Shown here: piece by piece, positions 9,040 to 19,241 of the stretch
How the letters are laid out: every line of letters begins with the position of its first letter
How positions within the stretch are numbered: the stretch's first letter is position 1
NCBI GenBank assembly: GCA_024699495.1
Contig: JAILPK010000020.1
Location: 1 to 64,000 of the forward strand
DNA length: 64,000 bases
Direction of reading: 5' to 3'
Source: Bacteroidaceae bacterium
Lineage (GTDB): Bacteria; Bacteroidota; Bacteroidia; Bacteroidales; Bacteroidaceae
Made by a program: the position numbers and the translations under genes
The notes under the pieces: model-generated
Seen by the model: the letters and a program-made list of their open reading frames with translations, nothing else
What the model was told of the DNA's origin: nothing
The model's database searches: none

Positions 9040-9080
9040 CCGCCCACGGCAAAAACAAACCGCAGGACTGCTGACCGCAA

Positions 9081-9345
9081 CATCTGAAAGCATAAGACAT
9101 CTGAAAGACAAGGACCGCAAGCATAAGACATCTGAAAGCATAAGACATCCGAAAGCATAAGGCATCTGAAAGACAAGGACCGCAAGCATAAGGACATCTG
9201 AAAACATAAGGCATCTGAAAGCATAAGACATCCGAAAGATAAGGCCCGCAAGCATAAGGACATCTGAAAACATAAGACATCTGAAAACATAAGACATCTG
9301 AAAGCATAAGACATCTGAAAGCATAAGACATCTGAAAGACAGATA
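9081..9345. repeat. Thirteen copies of a 17-bp unit between cysC and cysD
   Basis: The unit is CATCTGAAAGCATAAGA. Thirteen starts of CATC(T/C)GAAA can be counted. Copies 2, 5 and 8 are lengthened to about 31-32 bp by the insertion GACAAGGACCGCAAG or a variant, giving a higher-order period of about 65 bp. Because 17 is not a multiple of three and the unit lacks stops on the minus strand, all three minus frames stay open; these are not genes. The rest of 9040-9405 (366 bp) is AT-rich and holds no promoter I can defend. Confidence 0.95.
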
Positions 9346-9405
9346 CATAGATATAATCAGAACATACATATATATATAAATAAGTAATAAACATCCATAA
9401 TCATA

Positions 9406-10314
9406 ATGACAGAATATCATCTTTCCCACCTTCAGGAACTCGAAGCCGAAAGCATACATATCATCCGTGAGGTGGCTGCTGAATTTGAGAACCCCGTGAT
9501 GCTCTACAGCATCGGCAAAGACAGCAGCGTAATGGTTCGTCTGGCTGAGAAGGCCTTTGCTCCGGGCAAAGTGCCATTCCCGCTAATGCATATCGACAGC
9601 AAATGGAAGTTCAAGGAAATGATTCAGTTCCGAGATGAGTATGCAAAAAAATACGGTTGGAATCTGATTGTGGAATCGAACATGGAAGCATTCAACGCCG
9701 GGGTCGGCCCATTCACCCACGGCTCGAAGGTGCACACCGACCTGATGAAGACCAAAGCCCTGCTCGACGCGCTAAACAAATACAAGTTCGACGCAGCCTT
9801 CGGAGGAGCCCGCAGAGATGAGGAAAAGAGCCGCGCCAAGGAACGCATATTCTCCTTCCGCGACCAGTTCCAGCAGTGGGACCCAAAGAACCAGCGTCCC
9901 GAACTCTGGGATATATATAATGCACGCATCCACAAGGGTGAGAGCATCCGCGTCTTTCCCCTATCCAACTGGACCGAACTGGATATCTGGCAATACATCA
10001 GGCTGGAGAAAATTCCCATTGTGCCTCTGTATTTTGCAAAAGAACGCCCCTGCGTGGAGATAGACGGCAACATCATAATGGCCGACGATGAGCGTCTGCC
10101 CGAGCAATACCGGCCACTGATCAAGCCCCGCATGGTGCGCTTCCGCACACTTGGCTGCTGGCCTCTGACCGGAGCTGTGGAAAGCAGCGCCACGACGATT
10201 GAGGAAATCGTGGAGGAGACGATGACCACGCACAAGAGTGAGCGCACGACACGCGTTATAGACTTCGACCAGGAGGCTTCAATGGAACAAAAGAAACGAG
10301 AGGGATATTTTTAG
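9406..10314 (+). CDS. cysD: Sulfate adenylyltransferase subunit 2 (ATP sulfurylase small subunit)
   Basis: CysD forms APS from ATP and sulfate, powered by GTP hydrolysis on CysN. The 302 residues match the family. The PP-loop variant [13 protein letters not shown] sits at about residues 35-47, followed by [33 protein letters not shown] and the C-terminal [16 protein letters not shown] with its metal-independent family pattern. The start ATG follows the repeat array by 60 bp. Unusually, its normal partner cysN is not next; a helicase gene starts 3 bp after its stop. Confidence 0.97.
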   Translation: MTEYHLSHLQELEAESIHIIREVAAEFENPVMLYSIGKDSSVMVRLAEKAFAPGKVPFPLMHIDSKWKFKEMIQFRDEYAKKYGWNLIVESNMEAFNAGVGPFTHGSKVHTDLMKTKALLDALNKYKFDAAFGGARRDEEKSRAKERIFSFRDQFQQWDPKNQRPELWDIYNARIHKGESIRVFPLSNWTELDIWQYIRLEKIPIVPLYFAKERPCVEIDGNIIMADDERLPEQYRPLIKPRMVRFRTLGCWPLTGAVESSATTIEEIVEETMTTHKSERTTRVIDFDQEASMEQKKREGYF

Positions 10315-10317
10315 ACT

Positions 10318-13300
10318 ATGACAGATTCTTCCGCCGATATTGCCGCCTTGCAGGTGGATGAGAGACAACTCACCCGACAGGCTCTGTGGGAACGCAAGCT
10401 GCTTGACTTCAGCCTGCGCAACAGCTTGTTGAACACGCGCTTCGGGAAACGCGCCCTGCTGCTGGATATCCATGACGTAGCTCATCTTGAAGACCGTCTG
10501 CAGATGGGTGACGGCTATAGCATTGCCCCGAAGGAGAGTTCAGAAGAAAGCAATAAAACCACGGACGCCGCCCCGGGGAGCCGGAATGAATCCCATATTC
10601 TCCCCACCACTCTCTCGCTATCGGAGCTGAAGCCGGTGGTTACCAACCTTTACCGCGGCGCGCGCACAGCGATGGAAGAGAATGGCGCCAACGCTCTGTT
10701 CATAGCCATCGGCATGCTGAAATGGTTTGTTACGGAAAAGAGTGACCAGCCACGTCTCGCGCCCATTCTTCTGCTGCCCGTGAATATAATCCGCAACGGG
10801 GCGGGCTTTCTTGTCAGGATGCGGGATGAGGAGACAATACTCAACATCACACTGATTGAGTTCCTGCGTCAGCAATACAAACTAAGCATCCCCGAGATTG
10901 AGGTGCTGCCTACAGACGACAACGGGGTGAATGTGTCCGGAATCTTTGACACAATCCGCAAAATCATTTCAGACCAGCCCCGTTGGGAGGTCATGGATGA
11001 GAGTGTTCTGGGCTTGTTCTCATTCAACAAGTTTGTGATGTGGAATGATATTCATGCAAATGCCGACCGCCTGCTGGAGAGCTCTGTAATAAGAAGTCTT
11101 GTCGAGCGCCGCCTGGCAGTGGAGGACAATGAAGCAGACATCGACGTTCACAAATTTGATTTACATGAAAAGCCGGATGCAGTGGCCACCCCCATCAGCG
11201 TGGATTCATCACAGCTCGAGGCTGTAATCGAGAGTGCGTCTGACAAGAGTTTCATACTCTACGGCCCGCCGGGAACAGGTAAGTCACAGACTATTACAAA
11301 TATTATTGCGAACGCGCTGTACAAAGGGAAGCGAGTATTATTTGTGGCCGAGAAGATGGCCGCCTTGCAGGTGGTGCAGAAACGGCTCGCAAAAATCGGA
11401 CTCGACCCATTCTGTCTGGAGCTGCATTCAAACAAAGTCACCAAAACTCATTTTCTGGAACAGCTGCAGCAGGCTCTCGACGTGACCCACGGGCATGTAA
11501 GCGAGAATTTCAGGCAGCGCTCGCAAGAACTGTATTCAGTAAGGAAACGCCTCAACGACTACATGCAGGCGGTTCATCATGCAGAGCCCGGAAGCCTCTC
11601 TCTGTTCAGTTGCATAGAGAGATATCTGACCCTGCCGGAGGTTCCGGCCATGGACTTCCCGATTGAACAGGCATGCAGCAAAAATCTTGCAGACCTGGAA
11701 AAGACAGTGAAATCCATTCAGGAGCTGGATGCCATCTTCAAGCTTGTGGGGCATCCGCATAATCACCCGCTCTCAGGCTTGTCGCCGTCGGACGACCACA
11801 GAGAAAGCCTCTCCAAGCTGGAGAATCTGCTGAGGCAGATGGAAGCAGCGCAAAAAAGCGGCTTTACAGGCAGTCCGGCAGAGCTGACTGCTGAATGGAG
11901 AGCAATCCAGAAGAAATGGTTTATACCGCGATTCTTTGCGACCAATTCGTTTCTGAAACGCATAAAAGCCATAGATTCCTCACTGACGAAGAGCGACATA
12001 CCCGCATTCATCGACAGACTGAAGCAGACGGACGGCACAAGCTACGCCACCTGGCTTGAGAAAAAAGATGACTGGCGAGAATGGTTCAGATGGTCCTCCA
12101 TGCGTGCAGAATGGATAGAGGATGGTTGGGAGCCAGTGGTGAATTATATCGAGGCTGGCCACAACACGTCGGACACGGCATGTGCTCTGCAGAGAGTAAT
12201 CCTCAAGGAATGGGCGCTGAAGACTATAGACGGGAATGACGCCTTACGCAGTTTCAGCGGGGCAGCATTCGAGGACGTCATAGCGCGCTATAAGCAGTTG
12301 ACCGAACATTTCCAACTGCTCACACAGAAAGAACTCTACTGCCGTCTGGCAGGCCGCATCCCATCAATAAGCATCGAGGCTGCGACCGGTTCGGAGGTGA
12401 ACATTCTGAAACGCAACATCGCCAACGGCGGGCGCGGGACAAGCATTCGCCGCATAATAGAGCAGATCCCGAACCTGATGCCAAAGCTCTGTCCCTGCAT
12501 GCTGATGAGCCCTATATCTGTGGCTCAGTTTATAGACCTGCGGTGGCCGAAGTTCGACCTCGTAATCTTTGACGAGGCCTCACAGATGCCTACATCAGAA
12601 GCAGTCGGGGCGATAGGCCGCGGCAAGTCGCTAATAGTGGTCGGCGACAACAAGCAGATGCCTCCGACCAGTTTCTTCAACACGCAGCAGGTGGATGACG
12701 AAGAGGCTGAATTCGACGACCTCGACAGCATTCTCGACGACTGCCAGGCGCTATCTATGCAAGCCCACTATCTGGCATTCCACTACCGCTCCAAGCATGA
12801 GTCGCTGATAGCCTTCTCCAATCAGGAATACTATGACGGCCGGCTCTTTACCTTCCCCTCTTCAGACGACCGCCTGCAGAAGGTCTCCCTGGTGCAGACC
12901 GAAGGAGTCTATGACAAGGGCGGCAAGCGCAGCAACCAGGCAGAGGCCGACGCTGTGGTGAAGGAGATAATACGCCGTCTGTCGGACGACGAACTGTCAA
13001 AGAGAAGCATCGGCGTGGTGGCATTCTCCATGGCCCAACAGAATCTCATTGAGGATGTGCTTATGGAAACGCTAAGCGACAAGCCGGAACTCGAGGCCCG
13101 CGCATTTCAATGTGAGGAGCCCATATTCATCAAGAATCTGGAGAATGTGCAGGGAGATGAGCGTGACATCATCTTATTCAGCGTAGGCTACGGCCCCGAC
13201 AAGGATGGGAATGTAAGCATGAATTTCGGCCCGCTCAACAACCAAGGCGGAGAGCGTCGCCTGAATGTGGCAGTCACCCGCGCCCGGTATGAGATGATTG

Positions 13301-14094
13301 TATTCTCCACTCTGCGTTCGGATCAGATTGATCTCAAACGCAGTCAGGCTCTCGGCGTGGAAGGGCTGAAGAAATTCCTGAAATATGCTGAGAACGGCTC
13401 TCTGGACATCCAGACAGACAAAAGCAAGGGCGCAGGCGACAATGATGACTTCCCGATAGCGGAAAGCATCGCTTCAGAGCTCAGGAAGCTGGGGTACGAT
13501 GCGACGCTTGGTGTGGGGCGCTCTCTGTTCAAGGTGGATGTGGCCATAGTAGATCCCGAAGATTCTGAAAGATACAAGCTGGGCATACTGATAGACAGCC
13601 GCTCGCGAAATGAGGTAAAGATTGCACGCGACCGCGAACTGACGCAACCGTCGGTGTTGCAGAATTTGGGTTGGCGTGTGATGCGAGTGTGGAGTGTTGA
13701 CTGGTTCCAGCATCGCCAGCGGGTTATAGACAGCATTGTCCAGGCTTTGTCGGGTGATGCGCCAGCCGCTGCCAATCCGCTCAGTCTGAAAGCGCCCCAG
13801 ATTGTCCAGGACAAGGTTACGACCTCCAAGCCGCCTGCTCTCAAGGGGAAAAGAGAGGGAAAACGTGACATCGACGAACTGCATGAGGTGGAGATTGACC
13901 GGATAGTGTATCAGGTGGTGAAGGAGCAGGTGGCGCTACCGCTTGATGCCATCAAACTGGCTGCCAACCGCATGCTGGGCTATCAGCGCCGGACTCCACG
14001 CATAGACAATGCCATCTCGCTCAGCGTGGGCAGACTGATAGCCAGCCACCTGATAATTAAAGAGGGCGATAACTATAAACTGAAAGATTTATAA
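10318..14094 (+). CDS. DUF4011-type SF1 helicase with nuclease-fold domain and DUF3320-like tail
   Basis: A 1258-residue multidomain protein. The N-terminus ([19 protein letters not shown]) is the DUF4011 signature. Walker A is GPPGTGKSQ near residue 318, followed by helicase motif Ia; DEASQMP near 750 is the DExx box, [10 protein letters not shown] is motif III, and [16 protein letters not shown] near 980 is motif VI. These are typical of Upf1-like SF1 helicases. Residues about 1044-1145 fit the REase_MTES_1575 nuclease fold, ending in [14 protein letters not shown], but the expected Glu and Tyr-His pair are replaced (ILIDS, RN). The last 75 residues read as a DUF3320-like winged helix. The gene is inserted between cysD and cysN with 3 bp and 14 bp gaps. 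Relatives include suspected anti-phage or DNA-repair proteins; its role here is unknown. Confidence 0.85.
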   Translation: MTDSSADIAALQVDERQLTRQALWERKLLDFSLRNSLLNTRFGKRALLLDIHDVAHLEDRLQMGDGYSIAPKESSEESNKTTDAAPGSRNESHILPTTLSLSELKPVVTNLYRGARTAMEENGANALFIAIGMLKWFVTEKSDQPRLAPILLLPVNIIRNGAGFLVRMRDEETILNITLIEFLRQQYKLSIPEIEVLPTDDNGVNVSGIFDTIRKIISDQPRWEVMDESVLGLFSFNKFVMWNDIHANADRLLESSVIRSLVERRLAVEDNEADIDVHKFDLHEKPDAVATPISVDSSQLEAVIESASDKSFILYGPPGTGKSQTITNIIANALYKGKRVLFVAEKMAALQVVQKRLAKIGLDPFCLELHSNKVTKTHFLEQLQQALDVTHGHVSENFRQRSQELYSVRKRLNDYMQAVHHAEPGSLSLFSCIERYLTLPEVPAMDFPIEQACSKNLADLEKTVKSIQELDAIFKLVGHPHNHPLSGLSPSDDHRESLSKLENLLRQMEAAQKSGFTGSPAELTAEWRAIQKKWFIPRFFATNSFLKRIKAIDSSLTKSDIPAFIDRLKQTDGTSYATWLEKKDDWREWFRWSSMRAEWIEDGWEPVVNYIEAGHNTSDTACALQRVILKEWALKTIDGNDALRSFSGAAFEDVIARYKQLTEHFQLLTQKELYCRLAGRIPSISIEAATGSEVNILKRNIANGGRGTSIRRIIEQIPNLMPKLCPCMLMSPISVAQFIDLRWPKFDLVIFDEASQMPTSEAVGAIGRGKSLIVVGDNKQMPPTSFFNTQQVDDEEAEFDDLDSILDDCQALSMQAHYLAFHYRSKHESLIAFSNQEYYDGRLFTFPSSDDRLQKVSLVQTEGVYDKGGKRSNQAEADAVVKEIIRRLSDDELSKRSIGVVAFSMAQQNLIEDVLMETLSDKPELEARAFQCEEPIFIKNLENVQGDERDIILFSVGYGPDKDGNVSMNFGPLNNQGGERRLNVAVTRARYEMIVFSTLRSDQIDLKRSQALGVEGLKKFLKYAENGSLDIQTDKSKGAGDNDDFPIAESIASELRKLGYDATLGVGRSLFKVDVAIVDPEDSERYKLGILIDSRSRNEVKIARDRELTQPSVLQNLGWRVMRVWSVDWFQHRQRVIDSIVQALSGDAPAAANPLSLKAPQIVQDKVTTSKPPALKGKREGKRDIDELHEVEIDRIVYQVVKEQVALPLDAIKLAANRMLGYQRRTPRIDNAISLSVGRLIASHLIIKEGDNYKLKDL

Positions 14095-14108
14095 AATCTA
14101 TTTTCAAA

Positions 14109-15536
14109 ATGGATAAGAAACTTGACATAAAAGCATATCTGGATGCTGATGAGAAGAAAGACCTGCTGCGCCTGCTTACGGCCGGAAGTGTCGACGACGG
14201 TAAAAGCACGCTCATAGGACGTCTGCTCTTCGACTCCAAGAAAATATACGATGATCAGCTGACCGCCTTGGAGCGCGACAGCAAGCGCGTGGGAAATGCC
14301 GGAGACAGCATCGATTATGCCCTGCTGCTCGACGGGCTCAAAGCAGAGCGCGAGGAAGGTATCACTATTGATGTAGCCTATCGCTACTTCTCCACGAACA
14401 AGCGCAAATTCATCATCGCAGACACCCCGGGGCATGAGCAATATACCCGCAATATGATAACGGGCGGTAGCACCGCCAATCTGGCCATTATCCTCATCGA
14501 CGCACGCAAGGGGGTTATCACCCAGACGCGGCGCCACACATTCCTCGTTTCTCTGCTCGGGATAAAGCATATAGTCCTGGCGGTGAATAAAATGGATCTC
14601 GTGGGATTTGACCAGAATGTGTTCAACAATATAGTTACGGAATACCGCAAACTCACCGAACACCTGGGTATTGAGGATGTGACCTGCTTCCCGTTGTCCG
14701 CCCGAGAGGGGGATAATGTGGTTGAGAAGAGCGCCAACACCACGTGGTATGAAGGCCCTACCCTACTGGATTTTCTCGAGACCGTGCCCATTCACGCCGA
14801 CCGCAACTTCAACGATTTCCGCTTCCCAGTGCAGTATGTCCTGCGGCCGGACCTCAACTTCCGCGGTTTCTGCGGTAAGATGGCCAGTGGCGTAGTAACG
14901 GTCGGAGATGAGGTCATGGCCCTGCCGTCGTTGAAACGCAGCCATGTCAAGAGTATTGTAACCTACGAGGGCGATATCAGGGAAGCGTTCCCGCCACAAT
15001 CGGTAACAATAACGCTTGAGGACGAGATTGACATCAGCCGCGGCGAAATGATCGTCCATCCCGACAACGTTCCCTGCATCGGCCGCCACTTCACCTCAAT
15101 GCTGGTTTGGATGGACGAAGAACCGATGGACACAGGCAAGCAGTTCTTCCTGAAACACAACACCAACACCACGAGGGCAACCATAGCATCAATACGCCAC
15201 CGGGTTGATGTGAACACTCTGGAGGAGAAAGAAGGAAAGCCTTTCTGTCTCAATGAAATTGGGCAGGTGGATATCCTCACAGCCAAGACCCTCTTCTTCG
15301 ACGCCTATGCCAAAAACCGCCAGACTGGTGCCTTCATCCTTATCGACCCGATAACGAATAACACCTCTGCCGTAGGAATGATTCTCGGGCCTCTTGATGA
15401 AAAATCTCTGGAGAATGACATCGTACCCACGATTGATATGTCTGCCTTAGGCATCTCTCCGGAGCATTTCGAGGCACTTGAGACAGCAGTAAAAGACCTT
15501 GCGCGCCAGGGACTGGAGGTCAGACTGATAAAATAA
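14109..15536 (+). CDS. cysN: Sulfate adenylyltransferase subunit 1 (GTPase subunit)
   Basis: CysN is the translation-factor-like GTPase that drives CysD. Its 475 residues show the P-loop GSVDDGKST at 26-34, [12 protein letters not shown] as the G3 region, NKMDL as G4 and an EF-Tu-like second and third domain from about residue 230. It is a stand-alone CysN; the APS kinase is a separate gene, not fused. It lies 14 bp after the helicase gene and 45 bp before the sulfotransferase, so it belongs to the same transcription unit. Confidence 0.97.
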   Translation: MDKKLDIKAYLDADEKKDLLRLLTAGSVDDGKSTLIGRLLFDSKKIYDDQLTALERDSKRVGNAGDSIDYALLLDGLKAEREEGITIDVAYRYFSTNKRKFIIADTPGHEQYTRNMITGGSTANLAIILIDARKGVITQTRRHTFLVSLLGIKHIVLAVNKMDLVGFDQNVFNNIVTEYRKLTEHLGIEDVTCFPLSAREGDNVVEKSANTTWYEGPTLLDFLETVPIHADRNFNDFRFPVQYVLRPDLNFRGFCGKMASGVVTVGDEVMALPSLKRSHVKSIVTYEGDIREAFPPQSVTITLEDEIDISRGEMIVHPDNVPCIGRHFTSMLVWMDEEPMDTGKQFFLKHNTNTTRATIASIRHRVDVNTLEEKEGKPFCLNEIGQVDILTAKTLFFDAYAKNRQTGAFILIDPITNNTSAVGMILGPLDEKSLENDIVPTIDMSALGISPEHFEALETAVKDLARQGLEVRLIK

Positions 15537-15581
15537 GACAGTATAAACACATATAAAATATAAATAAAAAGAAAGGCAGAA

Positions 15582-16709
15582 ATGCCTGTCTGTAAGAATA
15601 TGGGACTATTGAAGTTTGAAAATCTGCCTGTCAACACAATGGTTGGAGCCGACTGGAAAACATTTAACCAGCTCTGTGCCGATAACCATTACGACAAAGG
15701 TTACCAAACAAAATACTATCTGACAAAAAGCATCTGCCGACTGCTTTCGCTGCTTACACCCATCCAGGAGCGCAGATATCAGAAATTGCTGGCGGAAAAA
15801 CCGTTGGAGCATGACCCGCTCTTCATCTTAGGGCATTGGCGTTCGGGCACCACATTTGTTCACAATATCTTTGCCCAGGACGAACATTTTGCCCACACAA
15901 CAACCTACCAGACGGTGTTCCCGCATCTGATGATGTTCGGGCAGCCTTTCTTCAAGTTCATGATGAATATCTTCATCCCAAGCCACCGGCCGACCGACGG
16001 GATGGAACTGACTCCCGATTTACCGCAGGAGGAGGAATTTGCGCTTACGAACACCACGCCGTATTCATACTATGATTTCTGGTTCTTCCCAAAGCGGATG
16101 CTGGAATTCTGCGACAGATACCTCACCTTCGAGAAAATCACGCCCGACGAGGAACAGGCATATAAAGAGGCGTTTATGAAAATCGTAAAGATATCAATGT
16201 GGAACACAGGAGGCACACAGTATCTCTCGAAGAATCCGCCTCACACCGGCCACGTCAAGGCTCTCGTGGAGATGTTCCCCAACGCCAAGTTCATCTATCT
16301 GATGAGGAATCCATACACTGTGTTTGAGAGTACACGCTCATTCTTCACCCAGACCATCGCACCGCTGAAACTGCAGGATGCCAGCGATGACGAGATAGAA
16401 ATGAACGCTATCCAAGTCTATCCCCGACTATATAAAGCTTACCAAGAGCAGAAACAAATCATCCCCAAGGGCAATCTCTACGAGGTGAAATTCGAGGATT
16501 TTGAACATGATGCCTATTCCACCACGAAAGATATATATTCCCGACTGCAACTGCCCTGCTGGGAGGAGAGTGAACCCGCAATACGCGCTTACATCGAAAG
16601 CAAACGCGGCTACAAGAAAAACAAATATGAATACAAGCCACGCACCATTCAGCTCGTAAATGAGCATTGGGGACAAGCGATTGACGATTGGGGCTATGAG
16701 AGAATGTAA
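15582..16709 (+). CDS. PAPS-dependent sulfotransferase
   Basis: A 375-residue cytoplasmic sulfotransferase of the Sulfotransfer_3 type. The 5'-phosphosulfate loop GHWRSGTT is at 84-91 and the 3'-phosphate motif RNPYTVFESTRSFF at 242-255, with Arg242 and Ser250 in the expected places. No signal peptide or membrane span is present. A second start at 15600 (MGLLKFENLP) is possible; the first has AGAAAGG ahead of it. Together with the PAPS-making genes just upstream, it resembles the Bacteroides sterol and steroid sulfonation cluster whose sulfotransferase is BT_0416. The acceptor here is not known. Confidence 0.9.
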   Translation: MPVCKNMGLLKFENLPVNTMVGADWKTFNQLCADNHYDKGYQTKYYLTKSICRLLSLLTPIQERRYQKLLAEKPLEHDPLFILGHWRSGTTFVHNIFAQDEHFAHTTTYQTVFPHLMMFGQPFFKFMMNIFIPSHRPTDGMELTPDLPQEEEFALTNTTPYSYYDFWFFPKRMLEFCDRYLTFEKITPDEEQAYKEAFMKIVKISMWNTGGTQYLSKNPPHTGHVKALVEMFPNAKFIYLMRNPYTVFESTRSFFTQTIAPLKLQDASDDEIEMNAIQVYPRLYKAYQEQKQIIPKGNLYEVKFEDFEHDAYSTTKDIYSRLQLPCWEESEPAIRAYIESKRGYKKNKYEYKPRTIQLVNEHWGQAIDDWGYERM

Positions 16710-16743
16710 AAGAAGAATGACTCTTATTCCATCACAAGAAAAA

Positions 16744-17400
16744 ATGAAATCATTTATCACCTTACTACTTCTGTTTTGCATGAACATAAACGGAGTAAAA
16801 GCAGCAGATCCGCTCACCGGAAAGACTATGCTGGTGTTCGGAGACAGCTATGTTAAGAACCACCGCTGCCCTGTGGAAGAGACTTGGCATTACCAAGTGG
16901 CGGCTTCTCATGGCATGAAATATATCAATGCGGGCCGCAACGGCTCTTCGGTGGCTTTCGACCGCACACGCGACGGATTCGGGCCTAACATGATTACGCG
17001 CCTGAAGGATTTGCCTGCCGAAGTGGATTATTTCATTATCATCGCTGGACACAATGATGCAGACAAGGTGAAAAACAGCGCGGACTCGCTGCTCATGTTC
17101 CGAGACTCGCTCGACCGCCTCTGCCAGATGCTCGTGGAGCGCTACCCCGCTGCCCGCATAGCATGGGTCACGCCGTGGAATGTTGACAGGCCGGGATTTG
17201 CACAAGTAATCGCCACAATCCGCGAGGTGTGCGCAAACCACTCAATTCCTGTGCTTGACGCAGCCCGCGAAAGCGGCATCCACGTGCGCAGCATCCCATT
17301 CCGCAAGCGCTACTTCCAAAACGGTGACACTGCCCATCTGAATGCTTCGGGACACCGGCTGATACTCAACTGGGCCGACCGTTTCATCACCAGCCTATAA
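16744..17400 (+). CDS. Exported SGNH/GDSL-family hydrolase
   Basis: A 218-residue protein with a signal peptide (MKSFITLLLLFCMNINGVKA). The start at 16744 is chosen over an upstream in-frame ATG at 16660 because it gives a clean signal peptide and avoids overlap with the sulfotransferase. The SGNH blocks are visible: FGDSY with the catalytic Ser, GRNGSS, AGHND, and DTAHLNASGH with the Asp-His pair. Members are esterases, lipases or carbohydrate deacetylases. It follows the sulfotransferase by 34 bp and may act on the sulfonated product or be an unrelated rider; substrate unknown. Confidence 0.85.
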   Translation: MKSFITLLLLFCMNINGVKAADPLTGKTMLVFGDSYVKNHRCPVEETWHYQVAASHGMKYINAGRNGSSVAFDRTRDGFGPNMITRLKDLPAEVDYFIIIAGHNDADKVKNSADSLLMFRDSLDRLCQMLVERYPAARIAWVTPWNVDRPGFAQVIATIREVCANHSIPVLDAARESGIHVRSIPFRKRYFQNGDTAHLNASGHRLILNWADRFITSL

Positions 17401-17448
17401 CTGCTAAAATTTACAACATTTTACATAACAATTTAAACATTAGACAAC

Positions 17449-19191
17449 ATGGATCTGGAACTTCTAAAGCAATGTGAGGCTAAGGCACAGGAATGGCTGG
17501 CCTCAGACGTCTATGACGCAGAAACCAAGACTGAAGTTAAGGCACTGCTCGAAGCCGAGGACAAAAGCGCACTCATCGACGCGTTCTATCAAAGTTTGGA
17601 ATTCGGAACTGGAGGCTTGCGCGGTATTATGGGCGTTGGCACCAACCGAATGAATATCTATATTGTGGGGCAGGCAACGCAGGGGTTTGCGAACTATATC
17701 AACAAGGCATTCCCCGGCCGCAAGGACCTGAGCGTAGTAGTAGGCCACGACTGCCGTAACCACGGCCGACAGTTTGCAGAGACCGTTGCCAACATCTTCT
17801 CCGCAAACGGAATCAAGGTATATCTCTTCGAGAGTCTGCGTCCCACGCCTGAAATATCATTTGCAATACGTCAGTTGGGAGCACAGGCCGGTGTGAACGT
17901 AACGGCAAGCCACAACCCGCGTGAATACAACGGCTACAAAGCTTACTGGGAGGATGGCGCACAAGTGCTCGCTCCGCACGACAAGGGTATTATTGATGAG
18001 GTGAATGCCGTAAAAATCGAGGATGTGAAGTTCGAGCCTAACAAAGACCTCATCCAAATCATCGGCGGCGAGATGGACTGGGATTATCTCCAGGCTGTCA
18101 AGGAAGCTATGGTTGACCAGGAAGTAATAATGCGGCAGAAGGACCTCAACATCGTCTATACCCCACTGCATGGCACTGGCCGCGTAATAATCCCCGAAGC
18201 ACTGCGCTCATGGGGCTTCCAAAACATCCACGTTGTACCAGAGCAGATGGTCATCGACGGCAACTTCCCCACTGTGGTCAGCCCCAACCCCGAAAACTCT
18301 GAGGCTATGACCTTAGGTATGAATCTCGGCACCAAGCTCAATGCAGATCTCGTAATTGCCAGCGACCCCGATGCAGACCGCCTGGCTATCGTATGCCGTA
18401 ATGCCAAGGGTGAATGGGAAATACTCAATGGCAACCAGACTTGCATGATGTTTGCCTGGTATATCATCGCCAACAAGAAGAAACTCGGTCAGCTGAAAGG
18501 CAACGAGTTCCTCGTGAAAACAATCGTTACCACCGAACTTATCAAGCGCATAGCAGACAAGAATGGTGTTGAGATGAAGGACTGCTACACCGGCTTCAAG
18601 TGGATTGCTGCTCTCATCCGCGAGAACGAGGGCGTAAAGAAATATATCGGAGGCGGCGAAGAGAGCTTCGGTTTCCTGCCATTTGACAAAGTGCGCGACA
18701 AGGATAGCCCAGCAAGCATCTGTCTCATCTGTGAGATAGCCGCCTGGGCAAAGGATAACGGCAAGACTCTCTATGATCTGCTCATGGATATCTATCTTGA
18801 ATACGGATTCTCTTACAATCACACTGTGAATGTTGTCAAACCCGGAAAGAGCGGAGCAGACGAAATCAAGCAGATGATGGTTGACCTGCGGAAGAATCCT
18901 CCGACTACACTCGGTGGCAGCAAGGTAATCTGTGTGAAGGACTACCAGGAGCTGACGCAGACCGACGGCGAGGGCAACGTGACGAAACTGGATATGCCGG
19001 CTACAAGCAATGTGTTGCAGTGGTTCACCGCTGCAGGCGACAAAATCAGCGTACGTCCTTCTGGCACAGAACCGAAGATTAAATTCTATATGGAAATCGC
19101 AGGCGAGATGGGCTGCCCGAAATGCTACATTTCCGCATGTGACGAGGCCCGCAAAAAAGCAGACGCTATCTGCCAGGAGCTGGGTATCTGA
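17449..19191 (+). CDS. Phosphoglucomutase/phosphomannomutase family enzyme
   Basis: A 580-residue alpha-D-phosphohexomutase that moves phosphate between the 1 and 6 positions of a hexose phosphate. All four family loops are seen: the phosphoserine loop TASHNPREYNGYK with Ser154, the Mg loop SDPDADR at 305-311, the sugar loop GGGEESFG at 401-408 and the phosphate loop RPSGTEPK at 536-543. The length suits the PgcA-like glucose-1,6-bisphosphate-type group. It is separated from the SGNH gene by a 48-bp AT-rich spacer. Whether glucose or mannose is preferred cannot be told from sequence. Confidence 0.93.
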   Translation: MDLELLKQCEAKAQEWLASDVYDAETKTEVKALLEAEDKSALIDAFYQSLEFGTGGLRGIMGVGTNRMNIYIVGQATQGFANYINKAFPGRKDLSVVVGHDCRNHGRQFAETVANIFSANGIKVYLFESLRPTPEISFAIRQLGAQAGVNVTASHNPREYNGYKAYWEDGAQVLAPHDKGIIDEVNAVKIEDVKFEPNKDLIQIIGGEMDWDYLQAVKEAMVDQEVIMRQKDLNIVYTPLHGTGRVIIPEALRSWGFQNIHVVPEQMVIDGNFPTVVSPNPENSEAMTLGMNLGTKLNADLVIASDPDADRLAIVCRNAKGEWEILNGNQTCMMFAWYIIANKKKLGQLKGNEFLVKTIVTTELIKRIADKNGVEMKDCYTGFKWIAALIRENEGVKKYIGGGEESFGFLPFDKVRDKDSPASICLICEIAAWAKDNGKTLYDLLMDIYLEYGFSYNHTVNVVKPGKSGADEIKQMMVDLRKNPPTTLGGSKVICVKDYQELTQTDGEGNVTKLDMPATSNVLQWFTAAGDKISVRPSGTEPKIKFYMEIAGEMGCPKCYISACDEARKKADAICQELGI

Positions 19192-19241
19192 ACCTGTATT
19201 AAGATTCCATAATTAGAATTCCTGTTGAAAATAATCTTAGC

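Noticed and set aside
8457-9459. Three overlapping minus-strand open frames of 125-285 codons with repeated Cys/Phe/Met/Ser peptides
   Set aside because: They are produced by the 17-bp repeat, which lacks stops in all minus frames, and by the antisense strand of cysC. No start signal or domain is present.
9624-10247. 207-codon minus-strand frame in cysD
   Set aside because: Antisense to a highly conserved gene; composition is that of a shadow frame.
9406-10314. DndC-like DNA phosphorothioation gene, given the helicase neighbour
   Set aside because: CysC, CysN and a sulfotransferase surround it and the protein fits CysD throughout; no dndB, dndD, dndE or cysteine desulfurase is present.
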